Shown: positions 34,094 to 48,664 of the stretch, one piece after another
Layout: each line of letters starts with the position of its first letter
Numbering within the stretch: the first letter of the stretch is position 1
Assembly (NCBI GenBank): GCA_028752905.1
Contig: JAQNBH010000014.1
Coordinates: 31,644,276-31,708,275, forward strand
Length of the DNA stretch: 64,000 nucleotides
Origin: Cladorhizidae sp. MBARI D1340-BT2
Lineage: Eukaryota > Porifera > Demospongiae > Poecilosclerida > Cladorhizidae
Direction of reading: 5' to 3'
The notes under the pieces: generated by a model
Seen by the model: only the letters and a program-made list of their open reading frames with translations
The model's database searches: none
What the model was told of the DNA's origin: nothing
Position numbers and translations under genes: made by a program

Positions 34094-35711
34094 TTAGAGT
34101 TGGAAGCCTTGCCCTCTCACATTATTAGAGTTGGAAGCCTGATTGCCTCTCACATTATTAGAGTTGGAAGCCTGATTGCCTCTCACATTATTAGAGTTGG
34201 AGACCTGATTGTCTCTCACATTATTAGAGTTGGAAGCCTGATTGCCTCTCACATTATTAGAGTTGGAAGCCTTGCCTCTCACATTATTAGAGTTGGAGAC
34301 CTGATTGTCTCTCACATTATTAGAGTTGGAAGCCTGATTGCCTCTCACATTATTAGAGTTGGAAGCCTGATTGCCTCTCACATTATTAGAGTTGGAAGCC
34401 TTGCCTCTCACATTATTAGAGTTGAAGACCTGAATGCCTCTCACATTATTAGAGTTGGAAGCCTGATTGCCTCTCACATTATTAGAGTTGGAGACCTGAT
34501 TACCTCTCACAATATTAGAGTTGGAGACCTGATTGCCTCTCACATTATTAGAGTTGGAAGCCTTGCCTCTCACATTATTAGAGTTGGAAGCCTGATTGCC
34601 TCTCACATTATTAGAGTTGGAAGCCTTGCCTCTCACATTAAGAGTTGGAGACCTGATTGCCTCTCACATTATTAGAGTTGGAAGCCTGATTGCCTCTCAC
34701 ATTATTAGAGTTGGAAGCCTTGCCTCTCACATTATTAGAGTTGGAGACCTGATTGCCTCTCACATTATTAGAGTTGGAGACCTGATTGCCTCTCACATTA
34801 TTAGAGTTGGAAGCCTGATTGCCTCTCACATTATTAGAGTTGGAGACCTGATTGCCTCTCACATTATTAGAGTTGGAGACCTGATTGCCTCTCACATTAT
34901 TAGAGTTGGAGACCTGATTGCCTCTCACATTATTAGAGTTGGAGACCTGATTGCCTCTCACATTATTAGAGTTGGAAGCCTGATTGCCTCTCACATTATT
35001 AGAGTTGGAAGCCTTGCCTCTCTCATTATTAGAGTTGGAAGCCTGATTGCCTCTCACATTATTAGAGTTGGAGACCTGATTGCCTCTCACATTATTAGAG
35101 TTGGAGACCTGATTGCCTCTCACATTATTAGAGTTGGAGACCTGAATGCCTCTCACATTATTAGAGTTAGAAGCCTGATTGCCTCTCACATTATTAGAGT
35201 TGGAGACCTGATTACCTCTCACATTATTAGAGTTGGAAGCCTTGCCTCTCACATTATTAGAGTTGGAAGCCTGATTGCCTCTCACATTATTAGAGTTGGA
35301 GACCTGATTGCCTCTCACATTATTAGAGTTGGAGACCTGATTGCCTCTCGTATTATTAGAGTTGGAAACCTGATTGCCTCTCACATTATTAGAGTTGGAA
35401 GCCTTGCCTCTCACATTATTAGAGTTGGAAGCCTGATTACCTCTCACATTATTAGAGTTGGAAGCCTTGCCTCTCACATTATTAGAGTTGGAGACCTGAT
35501 TGCCTCTCACATTATTAGAGTTGGAAACCTGATTACCTCTGACATTATTAGAGTTGGAGACCTGATTATCTCTCACATTATTAGAGTTGGAAGCCTTGCC
35601 TCTCACATTATTAGAGTTGGAGACCTGATTGCCTCTCACATTATTAGAGTTGGAAGCCTGATTGCCTCTCACATTATTAGAGTTGGAAGCCTTGCCCTCT
35701 CACATTATTAG
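34094..35711. repeat. Segmental duplication block A, copy 2
   Basis: Same variant order as copy 1 at a constant offset of 2227 bp, sharing its CACATTAAGAGTTGG deletion (near 34635) and its CTCGTATTATT unit (near 35348). Confidence 0.9.
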
Positions 35712-36759
35712 AGTTGGAAGCCTTGCCCTCTCACATTATTAGAGTTGGAAGCCTTGCCTCTCACATTATTAGAGTTGGAGACCTGATTGCCTCTCACATT
35801 ATTAGAGTTGGAGACCTGATTGCCTCTCACATTATTAGAGTTGGAAGCCTGATTGCCTCTCACATTATTAGAGTTGGAAGCCTTGCCCTCTCACATTATT
35901 AGAGTTGGAAGCCTGATTGCCTCTCACATTATTAGAGTTGGAAGCCTGATTGCCTCTCACATTATTAGAGTTGGAGACCTGATTGCCTCTCACATTATTA
36001 GAGTTGGAAGCCTTACCTCTCACATTATTAGAGTTGGAGACCTGATTGCCTCTCACATTATTAGAGTTGGAAGCCTGATTGCCTCTCACATTATTAGAGT
36101 TGGAGACCTGATTACCTCTCACATTATTAGAGTTGGAGACCTGATTGCCTCTCACATTATTAGAGTTGGAGACCTGATTGCCTCTCTCATTATTAGAGTT
36201 GCAGACCTGATTGCCTCTCACATTATTAGAGTTGGAAGCCTGATTGCCTCTGACATTATTAGAGTTGGAAGCCTGATTGCCTCTCACATTATTAGAGTTG
36301 GAAGCCTGATTGCCTCTCTCATTATTAGAGTTGGAGACCTGATTGCCTCTCACATTATTAGAGTTGGAAGCCTGATTGCCTCTGACATTATTAGAGTTGG
36401 AAGCCTGATTGCCTCTGACATTATTAGAGTTGGAAACCTTGCCTCTCTCATTATTAGAGTTGGAAGCCTTGCCCTCTCACATTATTAGAGTTGGAAGCCT
36501 TGCCCTCTCACATTATTAGAGTTGGAAGCCTGATTGCCTCTCACATTATTAGAGTTGGAAGCCTGATTGCCTCTCACATTATTAGAGTTGGAAGCCTTGC
36601 CTCTCTAATTATTAGAGTTGGAAGCCTTGCCCTCTCACATTATTAGAGTTGGAAGCCTTGCCCTCTCACATTATTAGAGTTGGAAGCCTTGCCCTCTCAC
36701 ATTATTAGAGTTGGAAGCCTTGCCCTCTCACATTATTAGAGTTGGAAGCCTTGCCCTCT

Positions 36760-39420
36760 CACATTATTAGAGTTGGAAGCCTGATTGCCTCTCACATTAT
36801 TAGAGTTGGAAGCCTGATTACCTCTCACATTATTAGAGTTGGAAGCCTTGCCCTCTCACATTATTAGAGTCGGAAGCCTTGCCCTCTCACATTATTAGAG
36901 TTGGAAGCCTGATTGCCTCTCACATTATTAGAGTTGGAAGCCTTGCCCTCTCACATTATTAGAGTTGGAAGCCTGATTGCCTCTCACATTATTAGAGTTG
37001 GAAGCCTGATTGCCTCTCACATTATTAGAGTTGGAAGCCCTGCCCTCTCACATTATTAGAGTTGGAAGCCCTGCCCTCTCACATTATTAGAGTTGGAAGC
37101 CTGATTGCCTCTCACATTATTAGAGTTGGAAGCCTGATTGCCTCTCACATGAAGCCCTGCCCTCTCACATTATTAGAGTTGGAAGCCTTGCCCTCTCAGA
37201 TTATTAGAGTTGGAGACCTGATTGCCTCTCACATTATTAGAGTTGGAAGCCTGATTGCCTCTCACATTATTAGAGTTGGAAGCCTGATTGCCTCTCACAT
37301 TATTAGAGTTGGAAGCCTTGCCTCTCTAATTATTAGAGTTGGAAGCCTTGCCCTCTCACATTATTAGAGTTGGAAGCCTTGCCCTCTCACGTTATTAGAG
37401 TTGGAAGCCTTGCCCTCTCACATTATTAGAGTTGGAAGCCTTGCCCTCTCACATTATTAGAGTTGGAAGCCTTGCCCTCTCACATTATTAGAGTTGGAAG
37501 CCTGATTGCCTCTCACATTATTAGAGTTGGAAGCCTGATTACCTCTCACATTATTAGAGTTGGAAGCCTTGCCCTCTCACATTATTAGAGTTGGAAGCCT
37601 TGCCCTCTCACATTATTAGAGTTGGAAGCCTGATTGCCTCTAACATTATTAGAGTTGGAAGCCTTGCCCTCTCACATTATTAGAGTTGGAGACCTGATTG
37701 CCTCTCACATTATTAGAGTTGGAAGCCTGATTGCCTCTCACATTATTAGAGTTGGAAGCCTTGCCCTCTCACATTATTAGAGTTGGAAGCCTGATTGCCT
37801 CTCACATTATTAGAGTTGGAAGCCTGATTGCCTCTCACATTATTAGAGTTGGAAGCCTGATTGCCTCTCACATGAAGCCCTGCCCTCTCACATTATTAGA
37901 GTTGGAAGCCTTGCCATCTCAGATTATTAGAGTTGGAGACCTGATTGCCTCTCACATTTATTAGAGTTGGAAGCCTTGCCCTCTCACATTATTAGAGTTG
38001 GAAGCCTTGCCCTCTCACATTATTCATTATTAGAGTTGGAAGCCTGATTGCCTCTCACATTATTAGAGTTGGAAGCCTGATTGCCTCTCACATTATTAGA
38101 GTTGGAAGCCTGATTGCCTCTCACATTATTAGAGTTGGAAGCCTGATTGCCTCTCACATTATTAGAGTTGGAAGCCTGATTACCTCTCACATTATTAGAG
38201 TTGGAAGCCTTGCCCTCTCACATTATTAGAGTTGGAAGCCTTGCCCTCTCATATTATTAGAGTTGGAAGCCTGATTGCCTCTCACATTATTAGAGTTGGA
38301 AGCCTTGCCCTCTCATATTATTAGAGTTGGAAGCCTGATTGCCTCTCACATTATTAGAGTTGGAAGCCTTGCCCTCTCACATTATTAGAGTTGGAAGCCT
38401 GATTGCCTCTCACATTATTAGAGTTGGAAGCCTGATTGCCTCTCACATTATTAGAGTTGGAAGCCTTGCCCTCTCACATTATTAGAGTTGGAAGCCTGAT
38501 TGCCTCTCACATTATTAGAGTTGGAAGCCTGATTGCCTCTCACATTATTAGAGTTGGAAGCCCTGCCCTCTCACATTATTAGAGTTGGAAGCCCTGCCCT
38601 CTCACATTATTAGAGTTGGAAGCCTGATTGCCTCTCACATTATTAGAGTTGGAAGCCTGATTGCCTCTCACATGAAGCCCTGCCTCTCACATTATTAGAG
38701 TTGGAAGCCTTGCCCTCTCAGATTATTAGAGTTGGAGACCTGATTGCCTCTCACATTATTAGAGTTGGAAGCCTTGCCCTCTCACATTATTAGAGTTGGA
38801 AGCCTGATTGCCTCTCACATTATTAGAGTTGGAAGCCTTGCCCTCTCACATTATTAGAGTTGGAAGCCTTGCCCTCTCACATTATTAGAGTTGGAAGCCT
38901 GATTGCCTCTCACATTATTAGAGTTGGAAGCCTTGCCCTCTCACATTATTAGAGTTGGAAGCCTGATTGCCTCTCACATTATTAGAGTTGGAAGCCTTGC
39001 CCTCTCACATTATTAGAGTTGGAAGCCTGATTGCCTCTCACATTATTAGAGTTGGAAGCCTGATTGCCTCTCACATTATTAGAGTTGGAAGCCCTGCCCT
39101 CTCACATTATTAGAGTTGGAAGCCTGATTGCCTCTCACATTATTAGAGTTGGAAGCCTGATTGCCTCTCACATTATTAGAGTTGGAAGCCCTGCCCTCTC
39201 ACATTATTAGAGTTGGAAACCCTGCCCTCTCACATTATTAGAGTTGGAAGCCTGATTGCCTCTCACATTATTAGATTTGGAAGCCTGATTGCCTCTCACA
39301 TTATTAGAGTTGGAAGCCTGATTGCCTCTCACATTATTAGAGTTGGAAGCCTTGCCTCTCTAATTATTAGAGTTGGAAGCCTTGCCCTCTCACATTATTA
39401 GAGTTGGAAGCCTTGCCCTC
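36760..39420. repeat. Segmental duplication block B, copy 1
   Basis: Rich in 31-bp units and CACATGAAGCCCTGCC units (37148, 37871, 38672), with an odd CACATTTATTAGAG unit near 37955. The same markers recur 5900 bp (later 5860 bp) and about 11.9 kb downstream. Confidence 0.85.
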
Positions 39421-40635
39421 TCACGTTATTAGAGTTGGAAGCCTTGCCCTCTCACATTATTAGAGTTGGAAGCCTTGCCCTCTCACATTATTAGAGTTGG
39501 AAGCCTTGCCCTCTCACATTATTAGAGTTGGAAGCCTGATTGCCTCTCACATTATTAGAGTTGGAAGCCTTGCCCTCTCACATTTTTAGAGTTGGAAGCC
39601 TTGCCCTCTCACATTATTAGAGTTGGAAGCCTGATTGCCTCTCACATTATTAGAGTTGGAAGCCTGATTGCCTCTCACATTATTAGAGTTGGAGACCTGA
39701 TTACCTCTCACATTATTAGAGTTGGAGACCTGATTGCCTCTCACATTATTAGAGTTGGAGACCTGATTGCCTCTCTCATTATTAGAGTTGGAAGCCTTGC
39801 CCTCTCACATTATTAGAGTTGGAAGCCTGATTGCCTCTGACATTATTAGAGTTGGAAGCCTGATTGCCTCTCACATTATTAGAGTTGGAGACCTGATTGC
39901 CTCTCACATTATTAGAGTTGGAGACCTGATTGCCTCTCACATTATTAGAGTTGGAAACCTGATTGCCCCTCACATTATTAGAGTTGGAGACCTGATTGCC
40001 TCTCACATTATTAGAGTTGGAGACCTGATTGCCTCTCACATTATTAGAGTTGGAAACCTGATTGCCTCTCACATTATTAGAGTTGGAAGCCTGATTGCCT
40101 CTCACATTATTAGAGTTAGAAGCCTGATTGCCTCTCACATTATTAGAGTTGGAGACCTGATTACCTCTCACATTATTAGAGTTGGAAGCCTGATTGCCTC
40201 TCACATTATTAGAGTTAGAAGCCTGATTGCCTCTCACATTATTAGAGTTGGAAGCCTGATTGCCTCTCACATTATTCATTATTAGAGTTGGAGACCTGAT
40301 TGCCTCTCATATTATTAGAGTTGGAGACCTGATTGCCTCTCATATTATTAGAGTTGGAAGCCTTGCCTCTCACATTATTATAGTTGGAAGCCTGATTGCC
40401 TCTCACATTATTAGAGTTGGAGACCTGATTGCCTCTCACATTATTAGAGTTGGAGACCTGATTACCTCTCACATTATTAGAGTTGGAAGCCTTGCCTCTC
40501 ACATTATTAGAGTTGGAAGCCTGATTGCCTCTCACATTATTAGAGTTGGAAGCCTGATTGCCTCTCACATTATTAGAGTTGGAGACCTGATTACCTCTCA
40601 CATTATTAGAGTTGGAAGCCTTGCCTCTCTAATTA

Positions 40636-42255
40636 TTAGAGTTGGAAGCCTTGCCCTCTCACACTATTAGAGTTGGAAGCCTGATTGCCTCTCACATTAT
40701 TAGAGTTGGAAGCCTGATTGCCTCTCACATTATTAGAGTTGGAGACCTGATTGTCTCTCACATTATTAGAGTTGGAAGCCTGATTGCCTCTCACATTATT
40801 AGAGTTGGAAGCCTTGCCTCTCACATTATTAGAGTTGGAGACCTGATTGTCTCTCACATTATTAGAGTTGGAAGCCTGATTGCCTCTCACATTATTAGAG
40901 TTGGAAGCCTGATTGCCTCTCACATTATTAGAGTTGGAAGCCTTGCCTCTCACATTATTAGAGTTGAAGACCTGAATGCCTCTCACATTATTAGAGTTGG
41001 AAGCCTGATTGCCTCTCACATTATTAGAGTTGGAGACCTGATTACCTCTCACAATATTAGAGTTGGAGACCTGATTGCCTCTCACATTATTAGAGTTGGA
41101 AGCCTTGCCTCTCACATTATTAGAGTTGGAAGCCTGATTGCCTCTCACATTATTAGAGTTGGAAGCCTTGCCTCTCACATTATTAGAGTTGGAGACCTGA
41201 TTGCCTCTCACATTATTAGAGTTGGAAGCCTGATTGCCTCTCACATTATTAGAGTTGGAAGCCTTGCCTCTCACATTATTAGAGTTGGAGACCTGATTGC
41301 CTCTCACATTATTAGAGTTGGAGACCTGATTGCCTCTCACATTATTAGAGTTGGAAGCCTGATTGCCTCTCACATTATTAGAGTTGGAGACCTGATTGCC
41401 TCTCACATTATTAGAGTTGGAGACCTGATTGCCTCTCACATTATTAGAGTTGGAGACCTGATTGCCTCTCACATTATTAGAGTTGGAGACCTGATTGCCT
41501 CTCACATTATTAGAGTTGGAAGCCTGATTGCCTCTCACATTATTAGAGTTGGAAGCCTTGCCTCTCTCATTATTAGAGTTGGAAGCCTGATTGCCTCTCA
41601 CATTATTAGAGTTGGAGACCTGATTGCCTCTCACATTATTAGAGTTGGAGACCTGATTGCCTCTCACATTATTAGAGTTGGAGACCTGAATGCCTCTCAC
41701 ATTATTAGAGTTAGAAGCCTGATTGCCTCTCACATTATTAGAGTTGGAGACCTGATTACCTCTCACATTATTAGAGTTGGAAGCCTTGCCTCTCACATTA
41801 TTAGAGTTGGAAGCCTGATTGCCTCTCACATTATTAGAGTTGGAGACCTGATTGCCTCTCACATTATTAGAATTGGAGACCTGATTGCCTCTCGTATTAT
41901 TAGAGTTGGAAACCTGATTGCCTCTCACATTATTAGAGTTGGAAGCCTTGCCTCTCACATTATTAGAGTTGGAAGCCTGATTACCTCTCACATTATTAGA
42001 GTTGGAAGCCTTGCCTCTCACATTATTAGAGTTGGAGACCTGATTGCCTCTCACATTATTAGAGTTGGAAACCTGATTACCTCTGACATTATTAGAGTTG
42101 GAGACCTGATTATCTCTCACATTATTAGAGTTGGAAGCCTTGCCTCTCACATTATTAGAGTTGGAGACCTGATTGCCTCTCACATTATTAGAGTTGGAAG
42201 CCTGATTGCCTCTCACATTATTAGAGTTGGAAGCCTTGCCCTCTCACATTATTAG
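40636..42255. repeat. Segmental duplication block A, copy 3
   Basis: Same order again, about 6.54 kb beyond copy 2, but without the 2-nt deletion, so plus and minus frames run through the whole block (537 and 526 codons). Private changes include CACACTATTAGAG near 40662 and AGAATTGGAG near 41870. Confidence 0.9.
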
Positions 42256-42659
42256 AGTTGGAAGCCTTGCCCTCTCACATTATTAGAGTTGGAAGCCTTG
42301 CCTCTCACATTATTAGAGTTGGAGACCTGATTGCCTCTCACATTATTAGAGTTGGAGACCTGATTGCCTCTCACATTATTAGAGTTGGAAGCCTGATTGC
42401 CTCTCACATTATTAGAGTTGGAAGCCTTGCCCTCTCACATTATTAGAGTTGGAAGTATGATTGCCTCTCACATTATTAGAGTTGGAAGCCTGATTGCCTC
42501 TCACATTATTAGAGTTGGAGACCTGATTGCCTCTCACATTATTAGAGTTGGAAGCCTTACCTCTCACATTATTAGAGTTGGAGACCTGATTGCCTCTCAC
42601 ATTATTAGAGTTGGAAGCCTTGCCCTCTCACATTATTAGAGTTGGAAGCCTTGCCCTCT

Positions 42660-45290
42660 CACATTATTAGAGTTGGAAGCCTGATTGCCTCTCACATTAT
42701 TAGAGTTGGAAGCCTGATTACCTCTCACATTATTAGAGTTGGAAGCCTTGCCCTCTCACATTATTAGAGTTGGAAGCCTTGCCCTCTCACATTATTAGAG
42801 TTGGAAGCCTGATTGCCTCTCACATTATTAGAGTTGGAAGCCTTGCCCTCTCACATTATTAGAGTTGGAAGCCTGATTGCCTCTCACATTATTAGAGTTG
42901 GAAGCCTGATTGCCTCTCACATTATTAGAGTTGGAAGCCCTGCCCTCTCACATTATTAGAGTTGGAAGCCCTGCCCTCTCACATTATTAGAGTTGGAAGC
43001 CTGATTGCCTCTCACATTATTAGAGTTGGAAGCCTGATTGCCTCTCACATGAAGCCCTGCCCTCTCACATTATTAGAGTTGGAAGCCTTGCCCTCTCAGA
43101 TTATTAGAGTTGGAGACCTGATTGCCTCTCACATTATTAGAGTTGGAAGCCTGATTGCCTCTCACATTATTAGAGTTGGAAGCCTGATTGCCTCTCACAT
43201 TATTAGAGTTGGAAGCCTTGCCTCTCTAATTATTAGAGTTGGAAGCCTTGCCCTCTCACATTATTAGAGTTGGAAGCCTTGCCCTCTCACGTTATTAGAG
43301 TTGGAAGCCTTGCCCTCTCACATTATTAGAGTTGGAAGCCTTGCCCTCTCACATTATTAGAGTTGGAAGCCTTGCCCTCTCACATTATTAGAGTTGGAAG
43401 CCTGATTGCCTCTCACATTATTAGAGTTGGAAGCCTGATTACCTCTCACATTATTAGAGTTGGAAGCCTTGCCCTCTCACATTATTAGAGTTGGAAGCCT
43501 TGCCCTCTCACATTATTAGAGTTGGAAGCCTGATTGCCTCTAACATTATTAGAGTTGGAAGCCTTGCCCTCTCACATTATTAGAGTTGGAGACCTGATTG
43601 CCTCTCACATTATTAGAGTTGGAAGCCTGATTGCCTCTCACATTATTAGAGTTGGAAGCCTTGCCCTCTCACATTATTAGAGTTGGAAGCCTGATTGCCT
43701 CTCACATTATTAGAGTTGGAAGCCTGATTGCCTCTCACATTATTAGAGTTGGAAGCCTGATTGCCTCTCACATGAAGCCCTGCCCTCTCACATTATTAGA
43801 GTTGGAAGCCTTGCCATCTCAGATTATTAGAGTTGGAGACCTGATTGCCTCTCACATTTATTAGAGTTGGAAGCCTTGCCCTCTCACATTATTAGAGTTG
43901 GAAGCCTTGCCCTCTCACATTATTAGAGTTGGAAGCCTGATTGCCTCTCACATTATTAGAGTTGGAAGCCTGATTGCCTCTCACATTATTAGAGTTGGAA
44001 GCCTGATTGCCTCTCACATTATTAGAGTTGGAAGCCTGATTACCTCTCACATTATTAGAGTTGGAAGCCTTGCCCTCTCACATTATTAGAGTTGGAAGCC
44101 TTGCCCTCTCATATTATTAGAGTTGGAAGCCTGATTGCCTCTCACATTATTAGAGTTGGAAGCCTTGCCCTCTCATATTATTAGAGTTGGAAGCCTGATT
44201 GCCTCTCACATTATTAGAGTTGGAAGCCTTGCCCTCTCACATTATTAGAGTTGGAAGCCTGATTGCCTCTCACATTATTAGAGTTGGAAGCCTGATTGCC
44301 TCTCACATTATTAGAGTTGGAAGCCTTGCCCTCTCACATTATTAGAGTTGGAAGCCTGATTGCCTCTCACATTATTAGAGTTGGAAGCCTGATTGCCTCT
44401 CACATTATTAGAGTTGGAAGCCCTGCCCTCTCACATTATTAGAGTTGGAAGCCCTGCCCTCTCACATTATTAGAGTTGGAAGCCTGATTGCCTCTCACAT
44501 TATTAGAGTTGGAAGCCTGATTGCCTCTCACATGAAGCCCTGCCTCTCACATTATTAGAGTTGAAAGCCTTGCCCTCTCAGATTATTAGAGTTGGAGACC
44601 TGATTGCCTCTCACATTATTAGAGTTGGAAGCCTTGCCCTCTCACATTATTAGAGTTGGAAGCCTGATTGCCTCTCACATTATTAGAGTTGGAAGCCTTG
44701 CCCTCTCACATTATTAGAGTTGGAAGCCTTGCCCTCTCACATTATTAGAGTTGGAAGCCTGATTGCCTCTCACATTATTAGAGTTGGAAGCCTTGCCCTC
44801 TCACATTATTAGAGTTGGAAGCCTGATTGCCTCTCACATTATTAGAGTTGGAAGCCTTGCCCTCTCACATTATTAGAGTTGGAAGCCTGATTGCCTCTCA
44901 CATTATTAGAGTTGGAAGCCTGATTGCCTCTCACATTATTAGAGTTGGAAGCCCTGCCCTCTCACATTATTAGAGTTGGAAGCCTGATTGCCTCTCACAT
45001 TATTAGAGTTGGAAGCCTGATTGCCTCTCACATTATTAGAGTTGGAAGCCCTGCCCTCTCACATTATTAGAGTTGGAAACCCTGCCCTCTCACATTATTA
45101 GAGTTGGAAGCCTGATTGCCTCTCACATTATTAGATTTGGAAGCCTGATTGCCTCTCACATTATTAGAGTTGGAAGCCTGATTGCCTCTCACATTATTAG
45201 AGTTGGAAGCCTTGCCTCTCTAATTATTAGAGTTGGAAGCCTTGCCCTCTCACATTATTAGAGTTGGAAGCCTTGCCCTCTCACGTTATT
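42660..45290. repeat. Segmental duplication block B, copy 2
   Basis: Repeats block B with the markers at 43048, 43771 and 44531. It lacks about 40 bp relative to copy 1 near 43905 (the CATTATTCATTATTAG unit). Confidence 0.85.
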
Positions 45291-46127
45291 AGAGTTGGAA
45301 GCCTTGCCCTCTCACATTATTAGAGTTGGAAGCCTTGCCCTCTCACATTTTTAGAGTTGGAAGCCTTGCCCTCTCACATTATTAGAGTTGGAAGCCTGAT
45401 TGCCTCTAACATTATTAGAGTTGGAAGCCTTGCCCTCTCACATTATTAGAGTTGGAAGCCTGATTGCCTCTCACATTATTAGAGTTGGAAGCCTGATTGC
45501 CTCTCACATTATTAGAGTTGGAAGCCTTGCCCTCTCACATTATTAGAGTTTGAAGCCTGATTGCCTCTCACATTATTAGAGTTGGAAGCCTGATTGCCTC
45601 TCACATTATTAGAGTTGGAAGCCCTGCCCTCTCACATTATTAGAGTTGGAAGCCCTGCCCTCTCACATTATTAAAGTTGGAAGCCTGATTGCCTCTCACA
45701 TTATTAGAGTTGGAAGCCTGATTGCCTCTCACATGAAGCCCTGCCCTCTCACATTATTAGAGTTGGAAGCCTTGCCCTCTCAGATTATTAGAGTTGGAGA
45801 CCTGATTGCCTCTCACATTATTAGAGTTGGAAGCCTTGCCCTCTCACATTATTAGAGTTGGAAGCCTTGCCCTCTCACATTATTAGAGTTGGAAGCCTGA
45901 TTGCCTCTCACATTATTAGAGTTGGAAGCCTTGCCCTCTCACATTATTAGAGTTGGAAGCCTGATTGCCTCTCACATTATTAGAGTTGGAAGCCTGATTG
46001 CCTCTCACATTATTAGAGTTGGAAGCCCTGCCCTCTCACATTATTAGAGTTGGAAGCCTGATTGCCTCTCACATTATTAGAGTTGGAAGCCTGATTGCCT
46101 CTCACATTATTAGAGTTGGAAGCCTGA

Positions 46128-47820
46128 TTGCCTCTCACATTATTAGAGTTGGAAGCCCTGCCCTCTCACATTATTAGAGTTGGAAGCCTGATTGCCTCTC
46201 ACATTATTAGAGTTGGAAGCCTGATTGCCTCTCACATGAAGCCCTGCCCTCTCACATTATTAGAGTTGGAAGCCTTGCCCTCTCAGATTATTAGAGTTGG
46301 AGACCTGATTGCCTCTCACATTATTAGAGTTGGAAGCCTGATTGCCTCTCACATTATTAGAGTTGGAAGCCTGATTGCCTCTCACATTATTAGAGTTGGA
46401 AGCCTTGCCTCTCTAATTATTAGAGTTGGAAGCCTTGCCCTCTCACATTATTAGAGTTGGAAGCCTTGCCCTCTCACGTTATTAGAGTTGGAAGCCTTGC
46501 CCTCTCACATTATTAGAGTTGGAAGCCTTGCCCTCTCACATTATTAGAGTTGGAAGCCTTGCCCTCTCACATTATTAGAGTTGGAAGCCTGATTGCCTCT
46601 CACATTATTAGAGTTGGAAGCCTGATTACCTCTCACATTATTAGAGTTGGAAGCCTTGCCCTCTCACATTATTAGAGTTGGAAGCCTTGCCCTCTCACAT
46701 TATTAGAGTTGGAAGCCTGATTGCCTCTAACATTATTAGAGTTGGAAGCCTTGCCCTCTCACATTATTAGAGTTGGAGACCTGATTGCCTCTCACATTAT
46801 TAGAGTTGGAAGCCTGATTGCCTCTCACATTATTAGAGTTGGAAGCCTTGCCCTCTCACATTATTAGAGTTGGAAGCCTGATTGCCTCTCACATTATTAG
46901 AGTTGGAGACCTGATTGCCTCTCACATTATTAGAGTTGGAAGCCTGATTGCCTCTCACATTATTAGAGTTGGAAGCCTGATTGCCTCTCACATGAAGCCC
47001 TGCCCTCTCACATTATTAGAGTTGGAAGCCTTGCCATCTCAGATTATTAGAGTTGGAGACCTGATTGCCTCTCACATTTATTAGAGTTGGAAGCCTTGCC
47101 CTCTCACATTATTAGAGTTGGAAGCCTTGCCCTCTCACATTATTAGAGTTGGAAGCCTGATTGCCTCTCACATTATTAGAGTTGGAAGCCTGATTGCCTC
47201 TCACATTATTAGAGTTGGAAGCCTGATTGCCTCTCACATTATTAGAGTTGGAAGCCTGATTACCTCTCACATTATTAGAGTTGGAAGCCTTGCCCTCTCA
47301 CATTATTAGAGTTGGAAGCCTTGCCCTCTCATATTATTAGAGTTGGAAGCCTGATTGCCTCTCACATTATTAGAGTTGGAAGCCTTGCCCTCTCATATTA
47401 TTAGAGTTGGAAGCCTGATTGCCTCTCACATTATTAGAGTTGGAAGCCTTGCCCTCTCACATTATTAGAGTTGGAAGCCTGATTGCCTCTCACATTATTA
47501 GAGTTGGAAGCCTGATTGCCTCTCACATTATTAGAGTTGGAAGCCTTGCCCTCTCACATTATTAGAGTTGGAAGCCTGATTGCCTCTCACATTATTAGAG
47601 TTGGAAGCCTGATTGCCTCTCACATTATTAGAGTTGGAAGCCCTGCCCTCTCACATTATTAGAGTTGGAAGCCCTGCCCTCTCACATTATTAGAGTTGGA
47701 AGCCTGATTGCCTCTCACATTATTAGAGTTGGAAGCCTGATTGCCTCTCACATGAAGCCCTGCCTCTCACATTATTAGAGTTGAAAGCCTTGCCCTCTCA
47801 GATTATTAGAGTTGGAGACC
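46128..47820. repeat. Segmental duplication block B, partial copy
   Basis: A shortened copy of block B, offset by about 3.2 kb from copy 2, with one extra 33-bp unit near 46900. It joins at about 47840 to sequence matching 35.9-36.5 kb. Confidence 0.75.
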
Positions 47821-48664
47821 TGATTGCCTCTCACATTATTAGAGTTGGAAGCCTTGCCCTCTCACATTATTAGAGTTGGAAGCCTGATTGCCTCTCACAT
47901 TATTAGAGTTGGAAGCCTTACCTCTCACATTATTAGAGTTGGAGACCTGATTGCCTCTCACATTATTAGAGTTGGAAGCCTGATTGCCTCTCACATTATT
48001 AGAGTTGGAGACCTGATTACCTCTCACATTATTAGAGTTGGAGACCTGATTGCCTCTCACATTATTAGAGTTGGAGACCTGATTGCCTCTCTCATTATTA
48101 GAGTTGCAGACCTGATTGCCTCTCACATTATTAGAGTTGGAAGCCTGATTGCCTCTGACATTATTAGAGTTGGAAGCCTGATTGCCTCTCACATTATTAG
48201 AGTTGGAAGCCTGATTGCCTCTCTCATTATTAGAGTTGGAGACCTGATTGCCTCTCACATTATTAGAGTTGGAAGCCTGATTGCCTCTGACATTATTAGA
48301 GTTGGAAGCCTGATTGCCTCTGACATTATTAGAGTTGGAAACCTTGCCTCTCTCATTATTAGAGTTGGAAGCCTTGCCCTCTCACATTATTAGAGTTGGA
48401 AGCCTTGCCCTCTCACATTATTAGAGTTGGAAGCCTGATTGCCTCTCACATTATTAGAGTTGGAAGCCTGATTGCCTCTCACATTATTAGAGTTGGAAGC
48501 CTTGCCTCTCTAATTATTAGAGTTGGAAGCCTTGCCCTCTCACATTATTAGAGTTGGAAGCCTTGCCCTCTCACATTATTAGAGTTGGAAGCCTTGCCCT
48601 CTCACATTATTAGAGTTGGAAGCCTTGCCCTCTCACATTATTAGAGTTGGAAGCCTTGCCCTCT

